DNA of 41,983 nt from Segetibacter sp. (GTDB taxonomy: Bacteria > Bacteroidota > Bacteroidia > Chitinophagales > Chitinophagaceae). How positions within the stretch are numbered: position 1 is the stretch's first letter; each line of letters begins with the position of its first letter. The notes beneath the pieces are model-generated. The model was not told the origin of the DNA. It saw only the letters and a list, made by a program, of their open reading frames with translations, and did not search any database. A program made the translations under genes and the position numbers. The stretch lies in contig JAQBNO010000061.1 of assembly GCA_028288485.1 (NCBI GenBank), positions 1-41,983 on the forward strand. The letters are read 5' to 3'. Below, piece after piece: positions 16,178 to 24,341 of the stretch.

Positions 16178-18910
16178 ATGCGTAAAGTTTACCAACTCTT
16201 TTTATTAGTAATTGCGGCTGGCTTGTTTCACACTGAAACTTCGGCACAAATTACTCCGCCTACCGACCAGGGAAACCCTGCTTCAATAGATGTAAATCTC
16301 GAAAATATTTTCAACCAAAAAGCTCCGCGCAAATATAAAGTAGCTAACGTAATTGTAACAGGTAATCAGTTTTTTGACGCTGCACTACTTACTTCTATTG
16401 CCAATATGAATATAGGAGACGAAATTATTATACCTGGTGGCGACAATTTTTCTAAAGCCATTAGTAATTTATGGAAGCAAAACTATTTTAGTAATGTTGA
16501 AATATATATAACTAAGGTAGAAGGTACCAATATTTACCTTGAAATAGCAGTAACGGAAAGGCCACGTTTGTCTACATTCACCTTTAAGGGTATCTCGAAA
16601 AGCCAGGCCGATGACCTTACTCCAAAAGTGGGATTAGTAAGGGGACGTATTATTACAGAAAATAATCGTCGTTCTGCAATTGAGGCAATTGAAAAATACT
16701 TTGCTGAAAAAGGTTACCGGGGAGTGAAAACTGAGATACAGGAAGTTAAGGATGCTAAAGTTGATAACTCAGTTACAATGACATTACTGGTTACCAAGGG
16801 AAATAAAGTTAAGATCAGCGATATTTATTTTACTGGGAATACAGTGCCTTCAACAAGGCTGGAAAAGAAAATGAAGGGTACGAAAGAAATGACCAGGCTG
16901 ACCGTTCATCCACCCGCCGATAGTGCAGGAGTTTTATCGGGTAACAGCCTGACTTTTAAAGATTACCTGCGGCACACTGGTTTTCTTTCTTTTACACAGA
17001 CAAAAGAATTATTGGATCCTTATGTTCGGTTAAAATTATCGTCGGCGAAGTATGACGAGAAAAAATACGCCGAGGATAAAGATAAAATACTCGACTATTA
17101 CAATTCACTTGGATATCGTGATGCCGCAATAGTATCAGACACCCAATACTATAATAGTAAGGGTAACCTGAATATAAACATTAAAGTTAAAGAAGGTAGC
17201 AAGTATTATTTCGGAAACATAGCCTGGCGTGGAAACACCAAATATTCTGATAGTGTTTTAGCCAACATACTCGGAATTCAGAAAGGTGATGTTTATGACC
17301 TTGAAATTCTTAATAAGAAACTTGGCAAAATTATGTCACCTGAAGGAGGGGATATAAGTGGTCTTTATATGGATGATGGTTACCTGTTCTTCCAGGCAGA
17401 AGCTGTTGAAACAGCGGTATACAACGATACGATTGATCATGAGATCAGGGTGAGAGAAGGGCCACAGGCAACTTTGAGAAATATCCGGATCGCAGGAAAC
17501 GATAAAACAAAAGAGCACGTAATACGTCGTGAGCTGAGAACAATTCCCGGAGAAAAGTTCAGGCGTTCAGATATTATACGTTCTACGCGTGAACTTGCGC
17601 AGTTAAATTTCTTTAACCAGGAAAAAATCAATCCTGGAGTAGTACCGAATGCAGATGATGGAACAGTTGACATTAACTGGACGGTCGAAGAAAAATCGAG
17701 CGACCAGTTGGAACTAAGTGCTGGTTGGGGTGGCGGTATCGGCTTAACGGGTACGTTAGGAGTAACTTTTAATAATTTTTCCATTAATAATATTTTTAGG
17801 AAAACGGCCTGGCAACCTCTGCCAACCGGAGATGGTCAAAAATTAAGTGTACGTTTTCAGAGTAATGGTAAAGCGTTTAGATCTTATAATGTATCATTTA
17901 CTGAACCGTGGTTGGGTGGTAAAAAACGTAATTCATTTACTGTAAGTCTTTACGACACAAAATATAGAAACGGTATTTACGATTATTATAACCAGAGGTA
18001 CACTTATACTGATGGAGACTCTTACATACAGACAAGCGGTGTAGGTATAAGTCTTGGTAAACAGCTAAAATGGCCTGATGACTATTTTAGTTTAGTTACT
18101 TCTTTGAACTATACGCGATATGTGTTGAAAGATTATGCTATTTTCCAGGGGTTTAGCAATGGAGTTTCCAATAACTTCAACATAAAAGTGGCGTTGCAAC
18201 GTTCTTCAGTCGATCAGCCGATTTTCCCAAGAACCGGTTCTTCTTTCTTATTGAGCGGCCAGTTTACCCCTCCATATTCATTAATAGATAAAAGCAAAGT
18301 AAGTTCAGCAAACCCGTATGAATTTGTAGAGTACCATAAATGGAGATTTAATGGTGAATGGTATGTTCCAATCGGCAAGCCGTCAGGTGCAGAAAGAAAC
18401 AAGCAGTTTGTTTTAAAGACAGCAGTTAAATATGGTTATATCGGCAGGTACAACGATAAACTGGAGATTTCGCCATTTGAACGTTTCCAGGTAGGTGATG
18501 CAGGCTTGAGCAATAACTTTGCTTTATTAGGATACGACATTATTGCCCATCGCGGTTATCCCGTATACGAAACAAGTAATCCTAAGATCAATCCTGATCA
18601 GCAGGGAGCTTCAAGGTTCTTTACGATGTTCAACAAATACACTATGGAACTGCGATATCCTTTAAGCTTAAACCCCAGCAGTACGATTTTTGGACTTGCA
18701 TTTTTCGAAGCAGCTAATGGTTGGTATAGTATAAAGGACTACAATCCGTTTAAACTTCGTCGTTCTGTTGGTTTAGGAATGCGCTTTTATTTACCTATGT
18801 TTGGATTGCTGGGATTTGATTACGGAATAGGTTTAGACAGGTATACCCCGGGTGGTGGTTTAAAAGATGCCGCCAGGTTCACCTTTATGTTAGGCTTTGA
18901 ACCTGAATAA
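16178..18910 (+). CDS. bamA: outer-membrane protein assembly factor BamA
   Basis: BamA is the essential insertase for outer-membrane barrels. The 910-aa product has a signal peptide (about 1-23, ending ETSAQ), POTRA repeats over about 45-480 (YKVANVIVTGNQFFDAALL marks the first), and a 16-strand barrel. The conserved VEEKSSDQLELSAGWGG leads into the barrel, and the end is FTFMLGFEPE. I chose the ATG at 16178; a TTG directly before it would add one residue. The neighbours are uppS upstream and two periplasmic Skp/OmpH chaperones downstream, the usual order. Confidence 0.95.
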   Translation: MRKVYQLFLLVIAAGLFHTETSAQITPPTDQGNPASIDVNLENIFNQKAPRKYKVANVIVTGNQFFDAALLTSIANMNIGDEIIIPGGDNFSKAISNLWKQNYFSNVEIYITKVEGTNIYLEIAVTERPRLSTFTFKGISKSQADDLTPKVGLVRGRIITENNRRSAIEAIEKYFAEKGYRGVKTEIQEVKDAKVDNSVTMTLLVTKGNKVKISDIYFTGNTVPSTRLEKKMKGTKEMTRLTVHPPADSAGVLSGNSLTFKDYLRHTGFLSFTQTKELLDPYVRLKLSSAKYDEKKYAEDKDKILDYYNSLGYRDAAIVSDTQYYNSKGNLNINIKVKEGSKYYFGNIAWRGNTKYSDSVLANILGIQKGDVYDLEILNKKLGKIMSPEGGDISGLYMDDGYLFFQAEAVETAVYNDTIDHEIRVREGPQATLRNIRIAGNDKTKEHVIRRELRTIPGEKFRRSDIIRSTRELAQLNFFNQEKINPGVVPNADDGTVDINWTVEEKSSDQLELSAGWGGGIGLTGTLGVTFNNFSINNIFRKTAWQPLPTGDGQKLSVRFQSNGKAFRSYNVSFTEPWLGGKKRNSFTVSLYDTKYRNGIYDYYNQRYTYTDGDSYIQTSGVGISLGKQLKWPDDYFSLVTSLNYTRYVLKDYAIFQGFSNGVSNNFNIKVALQRSSVDQPIFPRTGSSFLLSGQFTPPYSLIDKSKVSSANPYEFVEYHKWRFNGEWYVPIGKPSGAERNKQFVLKTAVKYGYIGRYNDKLEISPFERFQVGDAGLSNNFALLGYDIIAHRGYPVYETSNPKINPDQQGASRFFTMFNKYTMELRYPLSLNPSSTIFGLAFFEAANGWYSIKDYNPFKLRRSVGLGMRFYLPMFGLLGFDYGIGLDRYTPGGGLKDAARFTFMLGFEPE

Positions 18911-18941
18911 GTTTAATACTACAAACACTAAATATCGACGT

Positions 18942-19457
18942 ATGAAAAAGTTGTTATTCTTTGCAATAGTTGTAATACTCACATCAGCTAGTGTTTCTGC
19001 TCAGCGGTATGCAATAATTGATACTAAATATATTTTAGACAAAATGCCGGAGTACAAAGATGCTGACAAGCGTCTTGCTACGGTAAGTGACCAATGGCAA
19101 AAGGAAATAGACGACAAGCAAGGGCAGCTAAACCAGATGTATCGCAATTTTGATGCAGAGCAATATATGCTGAGCGATGAATTAAAAAAGAAAAGGGAAG
19201 ACCAGCTTTTTAACCTGGAAAAAGAAGTGAGGGACCTTCAAAAAAAGCGCTTTGGATTTGAGGGAGACCTTTTTAAAGAAAGACAAAAGCTTGTAAAGCC
19301 GGTGCAGGATAAGGTTTACAATGCAATTCAAAAAATGGCGGTAAACCGCGGCTACGACTTTGTACTTGATAAAAGTGAAGGAATTACGGTTATATTTGCC
19401 GACCCTAAATTAGACAAGAGCGAAGAAGTTCTAAGAGAATTGGGGCTTAAAAGTTAG
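18942..19457 (+). CDS. OmpH/Skp family periplasmic chaperone (first copy)
   Basis: This 171-aa protein has a cleavable signal peptide (MKKLLFFAIVV to VSA, residues 1-19) and a short conserved start YAIIDTKYILDKMPEYK. Long charged helices (about 50-130) form the tentacle-like coiled coil, and the C-terminal strand GYDFVLDKSEGITVIFADP is typical. Skp-type proteins hold unfolded outer-membrane proteins in the periplasm and pass them to BamA. The ATG at 18942 follows bamA by 31 bp. The frame extends upstream into bamA to a TTG, which is not needed. Confidence 0.92.
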   Translation: MKKLLFFAIVVILTSASVSAQRYAIIDTKYILDKMPEYKDADKRLATVSDQWQKEIDDKQGQLNQMYRNFDAEQYMLSDELKKKREDQLFNLEKEVRDLQKKRFGFEGDLFKERQKLVKPVQDKVYNAIQKMAVNRGYDFVLDKSEGITVIFADPKLDKSEEVLRELGLKS

Positions 19458-19577
19458 TTTGTTATATCAAATTTATAAACTCTAAAAAACAAAATGTCAG
19501 TCGCCCGTTCAAGCATCTAACTATTACAATTCTTGAATGAAAACGATTCTGTCTGTTGAAATTAAAAAAAAGAAAAA

Positions 19578-20201
19578 ATGAAAAAAGTTTTATTTGTGAT
19601 GTTGGCTTTTGCAGGGATGTTTTTTGCTGCCAACGATACTAATGCACAAGGCACTGCAAAGATCGGTGTATTTGATATTGATATTATGGCCCGTGCGATG
19701 CCTGGTTATCGTTCCGTTGATAGTTTAGTTGCCATGTATGAGCAGGATTCTTTAAGAGGAGAATACGAATTCGCGGTGAAAGAGTATAACAGGTTAGACA
19801 GCACTTATAAATCAGACTCCGCTCTTAAAAAATCACCTACCGTTTTAAATTACCAGAAAGATCAAAGATCCCAGATTGCTACTACTATCATATATTGGCA
19901 GCAGATATCTCAACAAAAGTCTGAGCAAAGAAGACAGGAATTAGCCGGACCACTTTTTGAAAGAGTATTGGGCGCTTATCAGAAAGTACTAACCACAAAC
20001 AATTACTTAGTGGTGTTGAAACCGGGGGCTTATGAACTTGGCTCTAAAGTTGAAAATGTGTTCGAGAAGGTAGCAAAAGAACTTAAAGTTACACTTCCAA
20101 ATGAATTAAGAAGCCAGGGACCTGGACCGGAAGAACAGCAAGGCGCGCCAGCTCCTGCAAACAGACCAGCAGGAACTACAAGACCTCCCGTTAAGAAATA
20201 G
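19578..20201 (+). CDS. OmpH/Skp family periplasmic chaperone (second copy)
   Basis: This 207-aa protein has a signal peptide (1-23, ending TNAQG). AKIGVFDIDIMARAMPGYRSVD is the conserved first strand and helix, followed by a shorter, less regular coiled-coil region. The C-terminal tail (about 180-207) is low-complexity Pro/Ala/Gln/Gly (PAPANRPAGTTRPPVKK). It is a paralogue of the gene 120 bp upstream, and tandem ompH pairs after bamA are typical of Bacteroidota. The two copies may serve different clients. It is followed by a strong hairpin. Confidence 0.9.
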   Translation: MKKVLFVMLAFAGMFFAANDTNAQGTAKIGVFDIDIMARAMPGYRSVDSLVAMYEQDSLRGEYEFAVKEYNRLDSTYKSDSALKKSPTVLNYQKDQRSQIATTIIYWQQISQQKSEQRRQELAGPLFERVLGAYQKVLTTNNYLVVLKPGAYELGSKVENVFEKVAKELKVTLPNELRSQGPGPEEQQGAPAPANRPAGTTRPPVKK

Positions 20202-20245
20202 TAATGCTTAATAGTTGGCTATTTTAGATGATAGTCAAGGTGAAT

Positions 20246-20289
20246 AAAAATAAAAGAACCATGTGGTAACGCATGGTTCTTTTATTTTT
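20246..20289 (+). terminator. 18-bp perfect hairpin between ompH and murI
   Basis: The arm AAAAATAAAAGAACCATG (20246-20263) is perfectly complementary to 20272-20289, with loop TGGTAACG. The right arm ends in TTTATTTTT, so it works as an intrinsic terminator for the ompH transcript. It ends only 5 bases before the murI ATG, and its right arm includes TATTTTTG (20283-20290), a TAnnTTTG match. Confidence 0.85.
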
Positions 20290-20294
20290 GTGTG

Positions 20295-21122
20295 ATGTCA
20301 ACAAAAGGACCTATTGGAATTTTTGATAGTGGTTATGGTGGTTTAACTGTTTTAAAAGAAATAGTAAAAAAGCTGCCACAGTATGATTACGTTTATTTTG
20401 GAGACAATGCCAGGGCACCTTATGGTACACGTTCTTTTGACACGGTTTATCATTATACCCTACAGTGCGTAAAATGGTTCTTTACACAAAGTTGTCCCTT
20501 AGTTATTCTGGCCTGCAATACTGCGTCTGCAAAAGCTTTGCGTACTATACAACAAAACGATCTGCCTGGAATTGCACCCGATAACAGGGTTTTAGGTGTA
20601 ATACGCCCTACAACAGAGCGGATTGGAGAGTTTACCAAAACAGGTAAAGTAGGTGTACTGGGAACTAAAGGTACGGTTCAATCACAATCCTATCTTATTG
20701 AAATCGAAAAGCTGTATCCGCAATTGGAGGTATACCAGCAGGCCTGCCCTATGTGGGTTCCCTTAATTGAGAACCGCGAATATGAAGAGGATGGAGCCGA
20801 TTATTTTGTACAGAAATATTTGCAGAGCCTGTTAGATCAATCAGCGGACATCGACACAATACTACTTGCATGTACCCATTACCCGTTATTGCAGGATAAA
20901 ATCCAAGGATTTTTAACAAAACAAATAACGGTGGTTTCACAGGGAAATATTGTGGCAGAAAGCCTGTCAAATTACCTTTTACGTCATCCCGAAATAGAAG
21001 AAAGATGTCTAAAAAGCGGGAATTTATCCTTTTATACTACAGACTCCAATGAAGATTTCGATATAAATGGAAGTATTTTTTTCGGAAAACGTGTGAATTC
21101 TATTCATGTAGACCTGGGGTAG
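20295..21122 (+). CDS. murI: glutamate racemase
   Basis: MurI makes D-glutamate for peptidoglycan. The 275-aa protein has GIFDSGYGGLTV with the conserved Asp-Ser, YFGDNARAPYG, the first catalytic Cys in ILACNTASA and the second in LLACTHYPLL. These are the complete two-cysteine set of an active enzyme. The start is the ATG at 20295; a GTG one codon earlier is possible. It lies immediately downstream of a perfect hairpin, which is unusual for a gene that must be expressed. Confidence 0.96.
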   Translation: MSTKGPIGIFDSGYGGLTVLKEIVKKLPQYDYVYFGDNARAPYGTRSFDTVYHYTLQCVKWFFTQSCPLVILACNTASAKALRTIQQNDLPGIAPDNRVLGVIRPTTERIGEFTKTGKVGVLGTKGTVQSQSYLIEIEKLYPQLEVYQQACPMWVPLIENREYEEDGADYFVQKYLQSLLDQSADIDTILLACTHYPLLQDKIQGFLTKQITVVSQGNIVAESLSNYLLRHPEIEERCLKSGNLSFYTTDSNEDFDINGSIFFGKRVNSIHVDLG

Positions 21123-21222
21123 AGCAAGAAGTGTCAAATAAAAGAGTTTGCTTCTAACGGCTAATAGTATAAAATATTATAAAAAATATGGCTTCAACAG
21201 CAAAAGTAATCAATAAAACCCC

Positions 21223-21230
21223 TACTTTTG
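21223..21230 (+). promoter_or_regulatory. possible -7 promoter box before rpmH
   Basis: TACTTTTG fits TAnnTTTG, 83 bp upstream of the rpmH ATG, in a 190-bp gap after murI that otherwise holds nothing recognisable. There is no convincing TTG -33 element. Confidence 0.35.
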
Positions 21231-21312
21231 CCGTCCTTTCACCATAGCAGTACTTATGGGACGTACCGCTGATGTCTGAAACCTTATTTCCGGGCTTAGT
21301 AAAAACAAGAAA

Positions 21313-21468
21313 ATGAAACGTACATTCCAACCTCACCGTCGTCGTCGTAAATCTGTTCATGGATTTCGTAAACGAATGGAGTCTGCAAACGGCCGTAAAG
21401 TATTAGCGAGTCGTCGTGCGAAAGGTCGCGTGAAACTAACAGTTTCCGACGAAAAGAGATTAAAATAA
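21313..21468 (+). CDS. rpmH: 50S ribosomal protein L34
   Basis: This short gene encodes 51 aa starting [20 protein letters not shown] and continuing [19 protein letters not shown], the complete and nearly invariant L34 signature, with a Bacteroidota-type C-terminal extension ending EKRLK. L34 is a basic protein of the large ribosomal subunit. The start is ATG after an A-rich stretch. rnpA and yidD follow, as in most bacteria. A strong terminator lies 33 bp after the stop. Confidence 0.97.
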   Translation: MKRTFQPHRRRRKSVHGFRKRMESANGRKVLASRRAKGRVKLTVSDEKRLK

Positions 21469-21500
21469 ACCCGCACTAATCTGCGTGTTTTGTATAATTT

Positions 21501-21532
21501 GCCCCATCTTTCGAGATGGGGCTTTTATTTTT
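21501..21532 (+). terminator. rho-independent terminator between rpmH and rnpA
   Basis: GCCCCATCT (21501-21509) pairs perfectly with AGATGGGGC (21514-21522) around a stable TTCG tetraloop, followed by TTTTATTTTT. It should separate highly expressed rpmH from rnpA. Confidence 0.85.
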
Positions 21533-21544
21533 AAAACTATTTCC

Positions 21545-21937
21545 ATTAGCAGGCACTTTACTTTTAATAAGGATGAAAGGCTTAAAAGCCGCAAGTTTAT
21601 TGACCAGTTGTTCAATAAAGGAAAGAGTTTTTCTTCTTTTCCTATCAAAGTGTTGTACGATTTTACTGAAGACACAACTGTACCTTTAAAGGCTGGAGTA
21701 ACTGTAAGCAGCCGTAACTTTAAAAAGGCAGTTCAAAGAAACCGTGTTAAAAGGATTTTGAGAGAAGCGTACCGTTTACAAAAAATTCCACTTCAGGAGA
21801 TGCTTGTTGGGCGGCAAAAGTCGCTGGTCCTATTTTTTATTTATACAGGCAAAGAATTACCGGTATATAACGAGGTTTTCGAGAAGATGGGAATAGTTCT
21901 ACGAAGGTTACATGATAATATTATAAACCAGTCTTGA
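21545..21937 (+). CDS. rnpA: ribonuclease P protein component, start codon unusual
   Basis: RnpA is the basic protein cofactor of RNase P, which matures the 5' ends of tRNAs. The frame encodes [20 protein letters not shown] and the signature [18 protein letters not shown], so identity is certain. The frame is open from a GTG at 21485, but that start would put the whole terminator hairpin inside the coding region and add about 20 unconserved residues. No ATG, GTG or TTG occurs in frame between the hairpin and the conserved core. An AUU at 21545 would give M-S-R-H-F-T-F-N-K, exactly the usual N-terminus, and I use it here. The stop overlaps the yidD TTG. Confidence 0.85.
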   Translation: MSRHFTFNKDERLKSRKFIDQLFNKGKSFSSFPIKVLYDFTEDTTVPLKAGVTVSSRNFKKAVQRNRVKRILREAYRLQKIPLQEMLVGRQKSLVLFFIYTGKELPVYNEVFEKMGIVLRRLHDNIINQS

Positions 21938-22173
21938 CACCATTGAAATCTCTTTCAAAAATATTCATCTTTCCATTCCTGCTTCTGATAAAAATTTACC
22001 AAAAGCTGATTTCACCATTACTGGGGCCTCAGTGCCGGTTTACGCCAACCTGCTCTCAATATGCTAAAGAAGCATTAGAGAAGTACGGAATTTTTAAAGG
22101 AGGCTGGATGGCTATAAAACGGATTGGGCGATGTAATCCATGGGGTGGGCACGGCTATGACCCGGTTCAGTAG
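21934..22173 (+). CDS. yidD: membrane protein insertion efficiency factor YidD
   Basis: YidD is a small amphipathic membrane-associated protein that helps YidC insert inner-membrane proteins. The 79-aa product has [19 protein letters not shown], the cysteine pattern [13 protein letters not shown] and [13 protein letters not shown], all conserved. It starts at TTG, overlapping the last bases of rnpA (cTTGA), so translation is probably coupled. No yidC is seen downstream in this window. Confidence 0.93.
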   Translation: MTPLKSLSKIFIFPFLLLIKIYQKLISPLLGPQCRFTPTCSQYAKEALEKYGIFKGGWMAIKRIGRCNPWGGHGYDPVQ

Positions 22174-22233
22174 GTTTTATTCTGCCCCCCTTGCAGGGCA
22201 TTGTAACTTGTGGGTAAACAAAATCATTAATTT

Positions 22234-22719
22234 ATGAAAGCGTTACTTGCATTTACAACCCGCCTTTCCTTTTTTGCCTTACTTCTTATTGCAGGTTTAT
22301 CTTCCTGCTCTAAAGAGGACGATCCTGTGAACACAGATGTGGTAACCAAAGATGGAATTCCGCTACAAGGTACGCAGGAAATACCCGTTCCTCCTGCTGG
22401 TCCTGTTGTAACTTCTGGTAGCGGGACGGTGAACATTAGCTATACGAAGAGTTCAAATATGTTGATGTATACCGCCACATGGACCGGCCTTACTGCTAAT
22501 GCTTCAGCCATGCATTTTCACGGACCTGCCGCCAGGGGAGCTAACGCAGGTGTAAAGGTTGGGGTTACAGGGTTTCCTACCGCTACCAGCGGTACTGTTA
22601 CGGGAATGGCTACCTTAACTGATGAACAGGAAACTGATTTACTGGCTAACAAATATTATTATAATATTCATACTGCTACATATCCGGCGGGTGAATTAAG
22701 AGGACAAATTGAATTTTAG
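22234..22719 (+). CDS. CHRD domain lipoprotein
   Basis: This 161-aa protein has a lipoprotein signal peptide (hydrophobic 10-21, lipobox LSSC, Cys25). A single CHRD domain (about 45-161) carries AMHFHGPAARGANAGVKV and YYNIHTATYPAGELRGQIEF. The fold was first seen in the BMP antagonist chordin; in bacteria it occurs in secreted and surface proteins of unknown function. It should be anchored in the envelope. It stands alone after yidD, with a 24-bp-stem hairpin downstream. Confidence 0.9.
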   Translation: MKALLAFTTRLSFFALLLIAGLSSCSKEDDPVNTDVVTKDGIPLQGTQEIPVPPAGPVVTSGSGTVNISYTKSSNMLMYTATWTGLTANASAMHFHGPAARGANAGVKVGVTGFPTATSGTVTGMATLTDEQETDLLANKYYYNIHTATYPAGELRGQIEF

Positions 22720-22737
22720 AAATCTGCATTGTAATTG

Positions 22738-22794
22738 AAATACTGCATAAACAAAAAGCCATCATCTTGGTGGCTTTTTGTTTATGCAGTATTT
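22738..22794. terminator. bidirectional terminator with 24-bp perfect stem
   Basis: Positions 22738-22761 are perfectly complementary to 22771-22794, with loop TCATCTTGG. The arms carry A-run and T-run segments (CAAAAAGCCA / TGGCTTTTTG), so it can end transcription from both the CHRD gene and the convergent lipoprotein gene. The stem reaches to within one base of the latter's stop codon. Confidence 0.85.
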
Positions 22795-22795
22795 T

Positions 22796-23395
22796 TTAAA
22801 TAGTCTGCTTTTTAAGATTTGCAATCAATTCTCTCATTTCTGTATTGGTATAAAACTTATAAACTTCCGGTGCTTTTCCGTCTTTATCGGCTTCTAATGT
22901 GCCCGGTATTTTGGTAAATGGACCGAATACTTTTGCTTCGGTATTCGATGATACTTTTACTAATTGATTCGGCAAGATCATATAATTATGAGCTGCGCCC
23001 GACACATTTGAACCGGTTGTAAGCTTTATAAGGCTGTCGATTTTTACTTTTAATTCTTCCTGGCTCACCGTTCTTCCGCCCAGGTCGGTTCCTAAGTTTT
23101 GCTGGCTTCCAACAATCGTGTCTTTCCTTAAATTCAGAATATAGAAACCATTTTCGGCAGGAACATTGATGGCGGTTTTTCCCGCAGGAGAAGTTACATT
23201 ATACGCTACAGCTTTATCGCCCATTACCTCCACAGTTTTATCAGCATAACCCGATCCGTCTTTCATTGTTATATCGCTTTCCGTGGCCGTTATACCTCCA
23301 CGCCCGATAACCAAAACCTTTTTTGTAACTGAACCGCCGCCACATGCAGAAAGGGCCACGAAGCTACACAAAGCAAAAAGATGTTTTTTTTTCAT
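22796..23395 (-). CDS. hypothetical lipoprotein
   Basis: This 199-aa protein begins with a lipoprotein signal peptide (MKKKHLFALCSFVALSAC, Cys18) followed by GGGS. The mature part has no family that I recognise; it is mostly beta-strand-like up to about 105, then contains a helix QEELKVKIDSLIKL and a C-terminal helix MRELIANLKKQT. It starts 70 bp downstream of the sodA stop, but a terminator-like hairpin separates them. It is probably an envelope protein of restricted distribution. Confidence 0.7.
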   Translation of the reverse strand: MKKKHLFALCSFVALSACGGGSVTKKVLVIGRGGITATESDITMKDGSGYADKTVEVMGDKAVAYNVTSPAGKTAINVPAENGFYILNLRKDTIVGSQQNLGTDLGGRTVSQEELKVKIDSLIKLTTGSNVSGAAHNYMILPNQLVKVSSNTEAKVFGPFTKIPGTLEADKDGKAPEVYKFYTNTEMRELIANLKKQTI

Positions 23396-23415
23396 AATTA
23401 TATTATTAACAATAA

Positions 23416-23437
23416 ACCCCGGTAGAATTACCGGGGT
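23416..23437 (-). terminator. hairpin after superoxide dismutase gene
   Basis: ACCCCGGTA (23416-23424) pairs with TACCGGGGT (23429-23437), loop of four. On the minus strand it is followed by TTTATTGTT, giving a plausible intrinsic terminator for the superoxide dismutase transcript. Confidence 0.6.
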
Positions 23438-23465
23438 CGAAAATTATACATTTATTTGATGGAAA

Positions 23466-24071
23466 TTATTTTGCAGCAGCAAAATTTTCAGCCACTTTCT
23501 TCCAGTTAATAACATTCCAGATGGCGCCGAGATATTCTGGTCTCCTGTTTTGATATTTCAGGTAGTAAGCATGTTCCCAAACATCAATGCCTAAAACTGG
23601 CTTTCCCTTTACTTCTGCAACGTCCATTAAAGGGTTGTCCTGGTTTGGGGTACTGCTAACTTCCAGTTTGCCATCTTTTGAAATCAGCCACGCCCAACCG
23701 CTTCCAAACCGTGTAGTTCCTGCAGCGTTTACTTTTTCTTTCAAACCATCCAATGAACCAAATGTTGAATTGATTGCATCTGCTAAAGCGCCTGTCGGAC
23801 CTTCACCTCCGCCTGGCGCAAGTATCTGCCAGAAGAAACTATGGTTCCAGTGACCACCACCATTATTACGAACTGCCGGAGTTATAGAACCTGCAGAAGC
23901 GACTAATTCTTCAAGGCTTTTGTTTTCGTGCTCAGTTCCTGCAATTGCTTTATTTAAATTGTCGACGTACGCCTGGTGGTGCTTGCCATGGTGAATTCCC
24001 ATAGTAGCTGCATCGATATACGGTTCCAATGCTTCAGGTGCATAAGGCAACTGCGGTAAGGTAAATGCCAT
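23466..24071 (-). CDS. sodA: superoxide dismutase, Mn-type
   Basis: This 201-aa enzyme disproportionates superoxide in the cytoplasm; no signal peptide is present. The metal ligands His27, His77, Asp163 and His167 are in [20 protein letters not shown] and the DVWEHAYY signature. The GGGH stretch before the second ligand and the Gln in TPNQDNPL are the pattern of manganese rather than iron enzymes, though cambialistic use is possible. The ATG start begins [10 protein letters not shown], as expected. It is probably monocistronic, with a hairpin downstream and a promoter-like box upstream. Confidence 0.95.
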   Translation of the reverse strand: MAFTLPQLPYAPEALEPYIDAATMGIHHGKHHQAYVDNLNKAIAGTEHENKSLEELVASAGSITPAVRNNGGGHWNHSFFWQILAPGGGEGPTGALADAINSTFGSLDGLKEKVNAAGTTRFGSGWAWLISKDGKLEVSSTPNQDNPLMDVAEVKGKPVLGIDVWEHAYYLKYQNRRPEYLGAIWNVINWKKVAENFAAAK

Positions 24072-24115
24072 AATTATTCGTTTTAAAAGTTTTGAATCAA
24101 TTTATTATACAACAA

Positions 24116-24123
24116 CAAATTTA
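24116..24123 (-). promoter_or_regulatory. possible -7 promoter box of superoxide dismutase
   Basis: On the minus strand TAAATTTG matches TAnnTTTG, 44 bp upstream of the ATG. An upstream TTTC lies about 14 nt before it, so the -33 element is imperfect. Confidence 0.3.
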
Positions 24124-24184
24124 TAACCTATATGTTGAAACTGTAATTGTTTGTTTTTAAATCTTTCTCATCTCGGAAATTATA

Positions 24185-24240
24185 TTTTTGTTACCGGCCG
24201 AAGAATAGCAATTTCACATTGTTGTGTCACTCCCTTGTAC
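24185..24240 (+). repeat. dispersed bipartite intergenic element, copy e
   Basis: Box A TTTTTGTTACCGGC (24185-24198), a 22-nt spacer, and box B GTTGTGTCACTCCCTTGTAC (24221-24240). Box B is identical to copy h at 28660. Box A is identical to that of copy g at 27867. A second CCGGC follows directly (24240-24244). Confidence 0.85.
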
Positions 24241-24341
24241 CGGCAGTAAACCCTTCAGCATTTTTAAAGAAGTAAATTCAGCCGTTGGCAGTTGTAAACA
24301 TTTCGAAGCAAAACATTGAAAAAGCTGCTGCTTGATATGCG

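Noticed and set aside
21516-21690. ATG at 21516 as an alternative start for rnpA
   Set aside because: It is in a different frame; the product from it has no resemblance to RnpA.
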